Positions 17,174 through 25,671 of a DNA stretch of 64,000 nucleotides are shown one piece after another. Source of the DNA: Syntrophomonas wolfei subsp. methylbutyratica (lineage in GTDB: Bacteria; Bacillota; Syntrophomonadia; Syntrophomonadales; Syntrophomonadaceae); NCBI RefSeq assembly GCF_001570625.1, contig NZ_BBQT01000001.1:301999-365998 (forward strand). Direction: 5' to 3'. The notes under the pieces are model-generated. The model was not told the origin of the DNA and searched no databases. It was given only the letters and a program-made list of their open reading frames with translations. The translations under genes were made by a program, and so were the position numbers. How positions within the stretch are numbered: the first letter of the stretch is position 1; every line of letters starts with the position of its first letter.

Positions 17174-17446
17174 TTAGCCCAGAGCGTCTTTTAGTGCTTT
17201 GCCTGCTTTAAAGGCAGGAACTTTAGTAGCCGGGATGTTGATTTCCTCCCCGGTTTGCGGATTTCTTCCCTTCCTGGCCTGTCTGGCTCTTACTTCAAAG
17301 GTGCCAAAGCCTATTAATTGAACTTTATCATCCGCTTTTAAAGCCCCTTCGACTGTATTGAAGAAAGCATTTACTACTTTCTCCACATCTTTTTTGGTCA
17401 TCCCGGTTTTTGCTGCTACCTGACCTACTAATTCCGTCTTATTCAA
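17174..17446 (-). CDS. hup: DNA-binding protein HU
   Basis: 90 aa nucleoid protein; dimers bend DNA through beta arms. Seen: [20 protein letters not shown], the [20 protein letters not shown] signature with [10 protein letters not shown], and the C-terminal [14 protein letters not shown]. The TTG start lies 9 nt after GAGGAGG. First gene of the hup-yabO pair. Confidence 0.98.
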   Translation of the reverse strand: MNKTELVGQVAAKTGMTKKDVEKVVNAFFNTVEGALKADDKVQLIGFGTFEVRARQARKGRNPQTGEEINIPATKVPAFKAGKALKDALG

Positions 17447-17558
17447 GAAGCTATCCCTCCTCTTTTGTATTTGGCATATTGTGGCTATTCGCCGCTTCTT
17501 TACGATTTCCTTCTTCTTGAGAAAAAATCTTGTATTTGTAGGGCTACTTTCCGGAATA

Positions 17559-18326
17559 TCATAATCCTTTGGTCTTGGCTTCGTCCCAAATTTGATCTAA
17601 TTCCTCCAGCCCATAATCGGCAAAATCCTTCCCTTCCGCCCTTATCTTTTTTTCAATGTAATTAAACCGAGCGGCAAACTTATCATTGCAGGACTGCAGC
17701 GCTTCTTCCGGATCTATGTTTTTAAGGCGGGCTACATTTACCAGGGCAAAAAACACATCCCCCATTTCTTCTTTGATCTCTTCCGGCTTAGCGGCAACTA
17801 CGAGTTCCTCAACTTCCTCCTTGAATTTTTCCAGGGCTCCTTCTGCCCCGGGCCAGTCAAAACCTACCCGGGCAGCTTTTTCTTGCATTTTTTCCGCCCG
17901 CATCAAGGCCGGTAAGATAGCGGGAATACCCTCCAGCAGATATTTTTTGCCTTCTTTTTTCTTAAAATCTTCCCAATGAGCCATAACCTCATCACTGCTT
18001 TTCAGGTCCATATGGCTGAATACATGAGGATGGCGGGCAATCATTTTTTCCTTGACTGTATCAGCCACTCCGGCGAAATCGAAATGGCCCTCCCGCTCCG
18101 CCAGGGCGGCATGGAATACTACTTGCAATAGTAAGTCTCCCAATTCCTCCCTTAATTTATGCATATCCTGCATTTTGATGGCTTCAATTACCTCATAGCT
18201 TTCCTCAATCAGATATCTCTGCAGGGATTCATGGGTTTGTTCGCGATCCCAGGGACAGCCATCAGGTGCCAGAAGCCGATCCATTACTTCCAGCAGTGCA
18301 TCTATTGCTTGTCCGTTTTTACTCAA
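17559..18326 (-). CDS. mazG: Nucleoside triphosphate pyrophosphohydrolase MazG
   Basis: 255 aa, two MazG units. The first has [20 protein letters not shown] with the metal-binding EExxE-type helix ([26 protein letters not shown]); the second repeats it in [12 protein letters not shown] and [16 protein letters not shown]. It cleaves NTPs to NMP plus PPi, clearing abnormal nucleotides. The Bacillus YabN protein carries an extra N-terminal methylase-like domain that is missing here. Start TTG at 18326, 6 nt after GGAGGTG. A family C hairpin sits just upstream of the ribosome-binding site. Confidence 0.95.
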   Translation of the reverse strand: MSKNGQAIDALLEVMDRLLAPDGCPWDREQTHESLQRYLIEESYEVIEAIKMQDMHKLREELGDLLLQVVFHAALAEREGHFDFAGVADTVKEKMIARHPHVFSHMDLKSSDEVMAHWEDFKKKEGKKYLLEGIPAILPALMRAEKMQEKAARVGFDWPGAEGALEKFKEEVEELVVAAKPEEIKEEMGDVFFALVNVARLKNIDPEEALQSCNDKFAARFNYIEKKIRAEGKDFADYGLEELDQIWDEAKTKGL

Positions 18327-18342
18327 AATATCACCTCCACTG

Positions 18343-18371
18343 GGTGTCAAGGGGACGGTCCTTTTGACACC
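18343..18371. repeat. Family C REP-like hairpin in the mazG leader
   Basis: GGTGTCAA / TTTTGACACC arms enclose GGGGACGGTCC. It ends 17 nt before the mazG start codon and directly abuts the GTGGAGGTG ribosome site. Near-identical copies occur at 37626-37654 and 57120-57148. Confidence 0.75.
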
Positions 18372-18470
18372 GTAACCCCTAAACCTTACCCCTTACTCCT
18401 TACTTTTCTCACTAACCACCCATCATACCGACTGTTCTGTCAGGCAAAAGAACCGTACTCATGCCTGTGC
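18372..18470. repeat. Family B fragment and second family C hairpin
   Basis: CCTTACTCCTTACTTTTCTC and CTAACCACCCATCATACC are family B phrases; CAGGCAAAAGAACCGTACTC followed by ATGCCTG (18441-18467) is a family C hairpin with arms CAGGCA/TGCCTG. Together they fill the gap between spoVB and mazG. Confidence 0.6.
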
Positions 18471-18511
18471 CACGACCTGGCTCGGTCGCTCCCGCCCCCT
18501 TGCCTTGCCTC

Positions 18512-20065
18512 CTACCCCCCGCCGCTTAAACGCTTCAACATATTTATATCCAATTCTCTAATTAAAAATAGCAGTATTCCATAGAGCAAAACTCCCAGGG
18601 AAATAGCCATAAGGGTGGCCAGGTGCGATCTGATATCGGCTGCCACCAGGGTTGTATAGGAGAATTGTACGGCTAAAGCCATCAAGACGGTAACCAGGCT
18701 TATCTTCAGCATTCGACCCTTTTCATAGCTGATCCCGGTAAGCTTTCTTAGATAGACAATGTTGAGAAAAGAACCGATAAGGAAGGCCAACACGGTTCCA
18801 ATAGCGGCCCCTTTTATGTTCAGCATCGGAATGCCGGTAAGGCTGTAGTTGAAAATAACCTTAAAAACGCCGGTGATAATCAGGTTGCGCATGGCAATCT
18901 GCGGCTTGCCTATGCCCTGCAGGCCAGCACTGGATAGCTGGAAAGCCGCTAGAACTATACAGGAGAAAGCCAGGGGTTCAAGGGGTACCCCAGCTGAGGG
19001 GGTGGCATAGAGCAAATCGCAAATCGGAAAGGCCAGGACATAAAGCCCGGCGGCACAGGGCAAAGAAATAATCATTCCGGCCCGGAAGCCATAATTCAGA
19101 CGATCATTTAAAAGCTTGCGCTCATTGCGGGCCAGGGCTTCCGCTACTGCCGGCACCAGGCTGGTGGCTATGGAAATGGTAAATATGGTGGGAAGGCTGA
19201 TCAGGACAGCGGCCATTCCCGCCAGTTCACCATAGAGGGCGGTAGCCTGGGAAGTGGCATAGCCGGTGGCCATCAAGCGCCCGGGGACGATAATGGCGTC
19301 CAGCATCTGTACCAGGGGAAGTACCACCGCTCCAAAGGAAACCGGAATGGCCAGGCGCACCATTTCCCGGCCCAGCTCACCAGAACTGCTTCCTGAATAG
19401 GCCAGCATTTCCCCGGAGCGTCTTTGCGCCTTGCGGAAAGAATAATAATAGCCGAGCAGGACCAGCAACCCTATTATGCCCCCCACTACCGCGCCAAAGG
19501 TGGCGCCTGCCGCCGCATATTCCAGCCCGCGGGGAAAAAGCAAAAAGGCCAGGATTAAAACCGCCGTAACCCGAAATAATTGTTCTATAACCTGGGAAAC
19601 CGCTGTGGGGATCATGGACTGATGTCCCTGGAAATAACCTCGGAAAACCGACATCAAACCGGCGAAGAATATGGCAGGAGCCACGGCCAGAATAGGGTAA
19701 TAGGCCCGGGGTTCTTTTAATACCGAATTGGCTATAAAGGAGGCCGATTGCATGACCAGCAGGGTAAGCAAGAGTCCAAAAACCAGTAGTATCAAAAGTG
19801 AGACCCGAAAAATCTTCCGGCTATCCCCGGAATAGCCCTGGGTTTCCTTGCGCGAAACCAGCACCGATATGGCTACGGGAACTCCGGCAGTGGCCAGGGA
19901 AAGAATGGTGGTATAGATGGGGTAGGCCATTTGATACAGCCCCATTCCTTCACCGCCAATCAAACGGGCCAGGGGAATACGATAAATAGCTCCCATTATT
20001 TTGCTGATGGCTCCAGCAATACTGAGAACCATGGCCCCTTTTAGAAAGTTTTGCTTCTCTTGCAT
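18512..20065 (-). CDS. spoVB: SpoVB-type lipid flippase (MOP/MATE superfamily)
   Basis: 517 aa with about 12-14 hydrophobic segments. The family opening FLKGAMVLSIAGAISKIMGA and YRIPLARLIGGEGMGLYQMA is plain. SpoVB/YabM-type proteins flip lipid-linked cell-wall precursors during cortex synthesis. Position between spoVT and mazG matches Bacillus yabM. The ATG has GGGAGGG at 5 nt. Confidence 0.94.
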   Translation of the reverse strand: MQEKQNFLKGAMVLSIAGAISKIMGAIYRIPLARLIGGEGMGLYQMAYPIYTTILSLATAGVPVAISVLVSRKETQGYSGDSRKIFRVSLLILLVFGLLLTLLVMQSASFIANSVLKEPRAYYPILAVAPAIFFAGLMSVFRGYFQGHQSMIPTAVSQVIEQLFRVTAVLILAFLLFPRGLEYAAAGATFGAVVGGIIGLLVLLGYYYSFRKAQRRSGEMLAYSGSSSGELGREMVRLAIPVSFGAVVLPLVQMLDAIIVPGRLMATGYATSQATALYGELAGMAAVLISLPTIFTISIATSLVPAVAEALARNERKLLNDRLNYGFRAGMIISLPCAAGLYVLAFPICDLLYATPSAGVPLEPLAFSCIVLAAFQLSSAGLQGIGKPQIAMRNLIITGVFKVIFNYSLTGIPMLNIKGAAIGTVLAFLIGSFLNIVYLRKLTGISYEKGRMLKISLVTVLMALAVQFSYTTLVAADIRSHLATLMAISLGVLLYGILLFLIRELDINMLKRLSGGG

Positions 20066-20199
20066 CTATACCCTCCCTGTTTCATGAGCTTTATTATAAC
20101 ACAGTGCATATTGGCAGAATTAGCATACAGAATTTTAATTTTTGACTTTACTTCAGGATTAGTAGAAACCGTCCCCATGATATATACCCCTGTCCTCAG

Positions 20200-20233
20200 C
20201 AAAAAAAAGCGATCTTGCTTAATCAAGACCGCT
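20200..20233 (-). terminator. spoVT terminator
   Basis: Minus strand AGCGGTCTTG / CAAGATCGCT (one G-U pair) followed by eight T. It begins about 20 nt after the spoVT stop codon. Confidence 0.88.
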
Positions 20234-20253
20234 TCTTGCTTGAATCCTATGAA

Positions 20254-20814
20254 TTACTGCTCCATCTGTTTGGCCAGGAATCCGGCGGCGGTTTCCGCCA
20301 GCTTTACTTCCATATCCCCCATCTTGACGGCTTCCTTGCTTACTATGATAACGGCACCGATGGGATCTCCTTGAGTAATTATCGGAGCAATTACTTGTGC
20401 TTTGATGGTATATTCCCGGTCATCATTCTGAATAACATGCAGGTTGTCGTCATCCGGAGCATCCAGGTCATTCATGATCAGGGTGCTTCTTTCCTCAATA
20501 GCTCTCTCTACTGCTTTGCCGATAGCTTTACTTAAGAACTCTCTTTTATTGGCTCCGGCTACGGCAATAATCACATCCCGGTCAGCTATCATAGAGATAT
20601 GACCAATGGTTTCGTTTAGCGAGTCCGCATACTCTTTAGCAAAATCCCCCAGCTCTCCTATGGGTGAATATTTCTTTAAAATAACCTCACCTTCACGATC
20701 AACGAAAATTTCCAGAGGGTCTCCCTCGCGAATGCGTAATGTCCTGCGGATTTCCTTGGGAATAACAACCCTTCCCAGGTCGTCAATGCGGCGTACAATT
20801 CCGGTTGCTTTCAA
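20254..20814 (-). CDS. spoVT: Stage V sporulation transcription factor SpoVT
   Basis: 186 aa. An N-terminal AbrB-type swapped-hairpin domain (MKATGIVRRIDDLGRVVIPK, EIRRTLRIREGDPLEIF) and a C-terminal GAF-like domain (about 60-180). SpoVT modulates sigma-G genes in the forespore, including germination genes. Start TTG, 11 nt after GGAGG. It lies next to the divergent ger cluster, which in Bacillus is a known class of SpoVT targets. Confidence 0.97.
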   Translation of the reverse strand: MKATGIVRRIDDLGRVVIPKEIRRTLRIREGDPLEIFVDREGEVILKKYSPIGELGDFAKEYADSLNETIGHISMIADRDVIIAVAGANKREFLSKAIGKAVERAIEERSTLIMNDLDAPDDDNLHVIQNDDREYTIKAQVIAPIITQGDPIGAVIIVSKEAVKMGDMEVKLAETAAGFLAKQMEQ

Positions 20815-20984
20815 TTTACTCTATCCCTCCTTTTCAAGAGTTATTTGGATTCTTAATTTCTTTTTCATTGATAGTATATAACTCAAAATACCCTTTTATT
20901 CACTTTTTACCATCAAGCTGCGAAAAAATTGTGTGCAAAGTTTTCCCTATGAGTTATAAAAAGTTTCTGTTGCCATATTTAACA

Positions 20985-21041
20985 TCATGGTGCCACTGCA
21001 AAAAACCTGTTCCCGGGTATACTCAACGCTACTTGACACCG
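20985..21041. repeat. Half copy of a family A repeat
   Basis: CACTGCAAAAAACCTGTTCC then CGGGTATACTCAACGCTAC, matching the reverse complement of 16486-16520 over about 40 bp. It lies in the 286-bp divergent gap between spoVT and gerKB, where germination and SpoVT promoters would be expected; no clear promoter was identified. Confidence 0.55.
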
Positions 21042-21100
21042 TATCTTAACTGTCATAGTGGTTAAACTATTAAGAAGAAATATGGGGAGCTGTTTTTTTT

Positions 21101-22225
21101 GTGTTTAGAATAAGCCATTTTCAACTGTACTGTATACTACTGCTGCTGGTAGGGCCGGTTGCTTTCCTGGAAACGCCCAATATATTGATAATTCACCTGG
21201 GCTGCAATGCCTGGCTGGCGGCGATTGGCACTATCGTACCAGGTATTTTGTTGGCAGCTATGTTCCAATACATTATTAAAAAGAGCAGCCAGCCTTTTCC
21301 CCTGCTCCTGGAAGAACACCTGGGGAAAATACTGGGGAAATTTTTGGGGTTCTTATACATCCTGGCCTTTCTCCTGGCCAGCAGTTTTACCCTGCGCCTT
21401 TTTGTGGATTTCATAGTAACCAATGTCCTCCCTCAAACCCCGATCAGCGTGTTTATAGGAGTACTCTTGCTGGTGGGCTTTGTGGCTATTAAAAGCGGGC
21501 TGGAAAACCTGGCCCGCTGCTGTGAACTGGTTACCCTCCTGGGATTACCCTTTGCTTTTCTCATTTTTCTAGCAGCCATTATAGAAAACTGGAACCCCGG
21601 GAATCTTCTTCCTTTTGCTTATATGGATTTAACTTCTTTTAGCCTGGGGCTATTATCCTGCAGTTACGTCCTGGGTAAGATGCTGCCGATATTAAGCCTG
21701 GCCTTTTTTTGTCCCCGCCAGGAAAAGATCCGCCAGGTCATGTTTTTGGTAATCTCTACCTATGTCGCTCTTATGTTGGCTACCACCCTGGCCACGCTGA
21801 TGACGCTGGACATAAGCATGTCCAACATTGCTACTTTCCCTACTTTCTCTACCATCCGTTTGTTACATATTGCTGACTTTATCCAAAATATAGATATTGT
21901 CTTTATCGGCATCTGGATAATGGGCGTATTCGGCTCAGTTACCATCCCCTGGTTTATGGCCTGCTACACTGCCCAGCAGCTTTTCGCTTTAAAAGACTAC
22001 CGCTTTTTGGCTGCTCCTTCTTCTCTTATCATTGGTGTTTTTTCCATATTGATGGGCAAAAACATTTTGGAACTCCTGGCAGTCAGCATGCATATTATTC
22101 CGCTGCTATATTCCTTTGTCTTTATACTGCTTCCTTTTTTGCTCTTTCTCTTAACCCTTTTTAAACCATATCCTGAATCCGCAACATTGGCGGAGCCCGG
22201 CTCAAAAGCAGAAAGTTCTGCATAA
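21101..22225 (+). CDS. gerKB: Spore germination receptor B subunit (permease), copy 1
   Basis: 374 aa, about ten membrane helices, amino-acid-permease-like GerAB/GerKB family (LVGPVAFLETPNILII, FLGFLYILAFLLASSFTLRL, GVFGSVTIPWFMACY). B subunits sit in the inner spore membrane and bind the germinant. Start GTG, 11 nt after GGGGAG. First gene of the plus-strand ger cluster; in most receptors the A gene comes first. Confidence 0.9.
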   Translation: MFRISHFQLYCILLLLVGPVAFLETPNILIIHLGCNAWLAAIGTIVPGILLAAMFQYIIKKSSQPFPLLLEEHLGKILGKFLGFLYILAFLLASSFTLRLFVDFIVTNVLPQTPISVFIGVLLLVGFVAIKSGLENLARCCELVTLLGLPFAFLIFLAAIIENWNPGNLLPFAYMDLTSFSLGLLSCSYVLGKMLPILSLAFFCPRQEKIRQVMFLVISTYVALMLATTLATLMTLDISMSNIATFPTFSTIRLLHIADFIQNIDIVFIGIWIMGVFGSVTIPWFMACYTAQQLFALKDYRFLAAPSSLIIGVFSILMGKNILELLAVSMHIIPLLYSFVFILLPFLLFLLTLFKPYPESATLAEPGSKAESSA

Positions 22226-22288
22226 TTTGCCTCTTTTTCGTTTAAGCTAGTAAATGGAATCAAGATCTAGTATTTTTGGGGGATAAGA

Positions 22289-23845
22289 ATGCGCTTTATT
22301 AAAAGCAAGAAGCCAGAAAAAATAGACATCCCTCCCGGCGAACTGGTAGAGCAAGCCCTTTCCCCGGTCTTACAGGATAACCGGGAAAAACTAAGGATTC
22401 TGCTGGCGGGCTGTTCCGATGTGGTAATGCGGGATTTTATGCTCGCCAGCCATCCCCCTACCCCGGGCTTGCTGCTCTATTTTGACGGGCTGGTGGATAA
22501 AGAACAAGTAGCGCTGCACCTCTTGCAACCACTGTTGACGGAACAGAACACTGGAGATAGCTCAGAAAATTTATCCCCGGATGAGATGTTAAAGCGGGTT
22601 CAATACCGCATCCTCTCCATCAGCGAAGTCAAGACCTTGAGCAACATTGAAGAGCTGCTGCATCATATCAGTTCCGGGGACACGGTATTATTAATAGACG
22701 GCTGTTCCTCAGGACTGGTAGCGGGTACCCGCTCCTGGCAAAGCCGGGCTATTCAAACCCCGGAAAATGAGATTACCATATATGGTCCCAAGGAGGGTCT
22801 CTCTGAAACCCTGCGCTTTAATACCGCTTTGTTACGGCGCCGGATTAAGTCCACTAATTTCAAAATAGAAAATATGGTCATTGGTAAATTAAGCAAAACA
22901 GATGTAGCCCTTTTTTACATTGAACATATTGCCCCCCGCCCTATGGTGGAGGAGCTGAAAAAGCGCCTTGAAGCTATAGATATTGACGCTGTCCTGGATC
23001 CCCGCTACCTGGTTGAGTTTGTGGCTGATGAGAAAAGAAGCATTTTCACCCAGGAGCAGTATACGGAAAAACCGGACCGGCTCTGCGGCTATCTCCTCGA
23101 AGGCCGTATAGCTGTTATGGTTGACGGCTCACCCATGGCCCTTATCGTACCGGTTTCCTTTTTGGAGTATTTGATATCCCCGGAAGACTATTATATCAAC
23201 TATATCGCCGCTTCCCTGTTTCGCCTGCTGCGTCTGGGGGCTTTTGCCATAGCTCTCTTGCTCCCATCTTTGTATGTGGCCGTTATAACCTACCACCATG
23301 AAATGGTGCCCACCCCATTGTTATTGACCCTGGCCGCCACCCGCCAGGGAGTGCCTTTCCCGGCTTTTGTAGAGGCGCTTTTACTGGACCTGACCTTTGA
23401 GCTATTGCGCGAGGCCGGGCTGCGCCTGCCCCGGGCGGTGGGCCCGGCGGTCAGTATCGTTGGGGCGTTGATAATCGGTGATGCTGCAGTAAGGGCAGGC
23501 CTGGTTTCCACTCCTATGGTGGTGATTATTGCCGCTACCGGTATCGCTTCTTTCGCTTCCCCCTCGTATAATGCCGGAATTATTATCCGTATCGCCCGTT
23601 TTGCTTTTCTGATAGCTTCCGGTCTCCTGGGATTCCTGGGGATAATGATCGCTCTTATACTGTTGTTTGTCCGGATGGCTTCCCTATCCTCCCTGGGTCT
23701 GCCTTACCTGGCACCTCTGGCTCCGTTCAACTGGCAACAGCTCGGCGATATCTTTATCCGCCGCCCCTGGTTTGAAAACCGGAAGCGCCCTTATCTGGAA
23801 GGGATGGAAAACCAGTGGCGTCAGGGAAAAAGTACGGGAGGGTAG
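22289..23845 (+). CDS. gerKA: Spore germination receptor A subunit
   Basis: 518 aa, GerA family. A soluble N-terminal region (about 1-300), then membrane helices (LLRLGAFAIALLLPSLYVAV, SIVGALIIGDAAVRAGLVS). The family block ALLLDLTFELLREAGLRLPR is intact. A subunits oligomerise into the ion channel of the receptor. ATG follows GGGGGATAAGA. It is the only A gene in this cluster although B and C are both duplicated. Its end overlaps the untranslated lead of gerKC by coordinates only. Confidence 0.95.
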   Translation: MRFIKSKKPEKIDIPPGELVEQALSPVLQDNREKLRILLAGCSDVVMRDFMLASHPPTPGLLLYFDGLVDKEQVALHLLQPLLTEQNTGDSSENLSPDEMLKRVQYRILSISEVKTLSNIEELLHHISSGDTVLLIDGCSSGLVAGTRSWQSRAIQTPENEITIYGPKEGLSETLRFNTALLRRRIKSTNFKIENMVIGKLSKTDVALFYIEHIAPRPMVEELKKRLEAIDIDAVLDPRYLVEFVADEKRSIFTQEQYTEKPDRLCGYLLEGRIAVMVDGSPMALIVPVSFLEYLISPEDYYINYIAASLFRLLRLGAFAIALLLPSLYVAVITYHHEMVPTPLLLTLAATRQGVPFPAFVEALLLDLTFELLREAGLRLPRAVGPAVSIVGALIIGDAAVRAGLVSTPMVVIIAATGIASFASPSYNAGIIIRIARFAFLIASGLLGFLGIMIALILLFVRMASLSSLGLPYLAPLAPFNWQQLGDIFIRRPWFENRKRPYLEGMENQWRQGKSTGG

Positions 23846-23850
23846 TTCAG

Positions 23851-24996
23851 ATGAAGAGAGCATTCTTGCTGCTATTTTTGCTGCTGCTTGGCTTCAACCC
23901 CGGCTGTGGGATAACTGAATTGGACAAAGCCTCAATACCTCTGGGCCTGGGGGTCGATGTGGACGGTGAGCAAATAGTGGTAAGTACTGAACTGGCCAGT
24001 CCCATAAGTCCTGAAGAAACAGAATCTACATCCGACCCAGCCTTTTATGTAATCTCGGGGCGGGGGCCAAGCGTAGTGGAAGCGGCCCGCCAGATAACCC
24101 TGCAAATACCGCGCAATCCCTTGTGGAGTCATACCAATACCATGATAATCGGAGAAAAGCTGGCCCGTCAGGATATGGCTCTTTTTATGGATTTTTTATC
24201 CCGCAACCGTCATGTGCGTAAGAACATCCCGGTATTTGTAAGCAGTCAAAGTACGCCGGAAGAAATTCTATCAGTAAAACCGCCCATTGAGCCTCATCCC
24301 TCCATAGCCATCAAAAATATCCTGAACTTGCAGGAGAAACAAGTGGGAATTTATGTGCCTATCGACCTTAAAGAAATGGAATTCCGCTTCCTTAGCCCGG
24401 GGATTGAACCCCTGGTCCCTCAAGTTAGTATCCTGGAGAGTAATACGGGTAAGCGACTTTGCCTGGAGGGGGCGGCCGTTTTCCGGGGCCGGAAAATGGT
24501 AGGTTCCTTCAACGAAATGGAAAGCCGGGGCTACCGCTGGATGAGTCCGCGGAGGATTCAAGGCGGTCTTTTCCTGGTACCCTCCCCGCTTCATTCCGGC
24601 AAGCTTATTAGTCTGGAATTGTCCCGCTCCCTGGCCCAAATTACTCCAAAACTGCAAGAGGGAGCCATTATTATGCGCATTGAGATAAAAGCGGAGGGGA
24701 ATTTTTACGAACAAAACGAAGCCGGGGAATTATTTACCCGGGAAAGGTTTCAAGCGATTGAGGAACTGGCCAATCAGGAAATCAAGCGACAGATCCTCCT
24801 CTCTATTGATAAGGCCCAGGAATTAAATAGTGATGTTTTTGGCTGGGGCCAGATGATAAAACAGAATTATCCCCAACAATGGGGGGAGATGGAGGGTAAT
24901 TGGGAGGAGCTTTTTCCCACGGTGGATAAGCAGATAAAGGTGGATTTTTCCTTGCGGCGAAGTTATTTGGCCGACAAATCCTTTAATTTCCAGTAG
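23851..24996 (+). CDS. gerKC: Spore germination receptor C subunit (lipoprotein), copy 1
   Basis: 381 aa. Signal peptide with lipobox ending NPGC near residue 19, then the GerAC fold: ASIPLGLGVDVDGEQIVVS, ARQITLQIPRNPLWSHTNTM, GTGKRL-like turn, GAAVFRGRKMVGSFNEMESR, and a C-terminal helix bundle. C subunits are lipid-anchored to the outer face of the inner spore membrane. ATG at 23851 has GGGAGGG 8 nt upstream, 5 nt after the gerKA stop. Confidence 0.94.
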   Translation: MKRAFLLLFLLLLGFNPGCGITELDKASIPLGLGVDVDGEQIVVSTELASPISPEETESTSDPAFYVISGRGPSVVEAARQITLQIPRNPLWSHTNTMIIGEKLARQDMALFMDFLSRNRHVRKNIPVFVSSQSTPEEILSVKPPIEPHPSIAIKNILNLQEKQVGIYVPIDLKEMEFRFLSPGIEPLVPQVSILESNTGKRLCLEGAAVFRGRKMVGSFNEMESRGYRWMSPRRIQGGLFLVPSPLHSGKLISLELSRSLAQITPKLQEGAIIMRIEIKAEGNFYEQNEAGELFTRERFQAIEELANQEIKRQILLSIDKAQELNSDVFGWGQMIKQNYPQQWGEMEGNWEELFPTVDKQIKVDFSLRRSYLADKSFNFQ

Positions 24997-25023
24997 CCTG
25001 GCGCGCAAAATGAAATCTATGTT

Positions 25024-25350
25024 TGATGTCACTGCAAAAAGTTATAAATATGCATTAGCGTGCATAAATATACCGCTCAGCTCCCTTAATTGCGACCGAA
25101 GAGAGCATCAGAAGTGCCCGAAAGGGTGCTACCTCAATAGCGACACCCGAAGGGTGCAGTGGTACCCGCAACCTTAATAGTGACATCCGAAGGATGGAAC
25201 ACCAGGAGTACCCGAAGGGTGCAGGGTGCTGCATTAAAAGCCACCGAAGGGTGTGGGGGGAACGACCCCCGTGTCGTTCTGAATCAGGCTTCGCCGGCGC
25301 TTTGTATATTTATGCAAAAACCCTTATGCAATAAAAAGGGTTTTTGCAAG
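25024..25350. repeat. Family A MITE-like repeat (full length)
   Basis: Left end TGATGTCACTGCAAAAAG, right end GGGTTTTTGCAAGG, with internal TGCATAAATATACCGC / TTTGTATATTTATGCAA. The body holds several CCGAAGGGTG and AACCTTAATAGTGACATCCG phrases. It fills most of the 464-bp gap between the two ger sub-clusters. CCCTT..AAGGG plus T run near 25320-25343 could terminate the first ger operon. Confidence 0.75.
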
Positions 25351-25460
25351 GGTATAAGTTTTAACCCGCTTACTGCGTAGCTGCGGCATATTGAATAGCA
25401 TCTGAAATTGCCTTGTACACGCTATTAAACTGAATCAATGACAGGGGTTGCTAAGATTCT

Positions 25461-25658
25461 ATGGTATGGCTATTGTTTGCGATTTATTTTGCCATAATCT
25501 ATATCGAAGTTCCCGGGCTGCTTCGGGGAAAAATGTACCGGGAGCTGGGCCTGTTCACCGCGGTTCTGTCTCTGGGAATTTACCTTTCCCTCAGCCAGTT
25601 TTACGGCTGGCATATTTTCAATCCTTTTGCACCCTGGATTGAGGTTCTTATGCCTTGA
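25461..25658 (+). CDS. Small two-helix membrane protein, germination D-subunit-like (1)
   Basis: 65 aa: VWLLFAIYFAIIYIE, then GLFTAVLSLGIYLSL, then GWHIFNPFAPWIEVLMP. Two membrane helices. It resembles the 77-aa protein at 26905 in layout and in the GWH-xx-NP motif. In Bacillus some ger operons carry short two-helix D genes that tune receptor output, and these look like such partners. Ribosome site is weak (AGGGG 14 nt upstream), so the start is less certain. It ends 13 nt before the second gerKC. Confidence 0.65.
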   Translation: MVWLLFAIYFAIIYIEVPGLLRGKMYRELGLFTAVLSLGIYLSLSQFYGWHIFNPFAPWIEVLMP

Positions 25659-25671
25659 TAAGGAGGTAATC

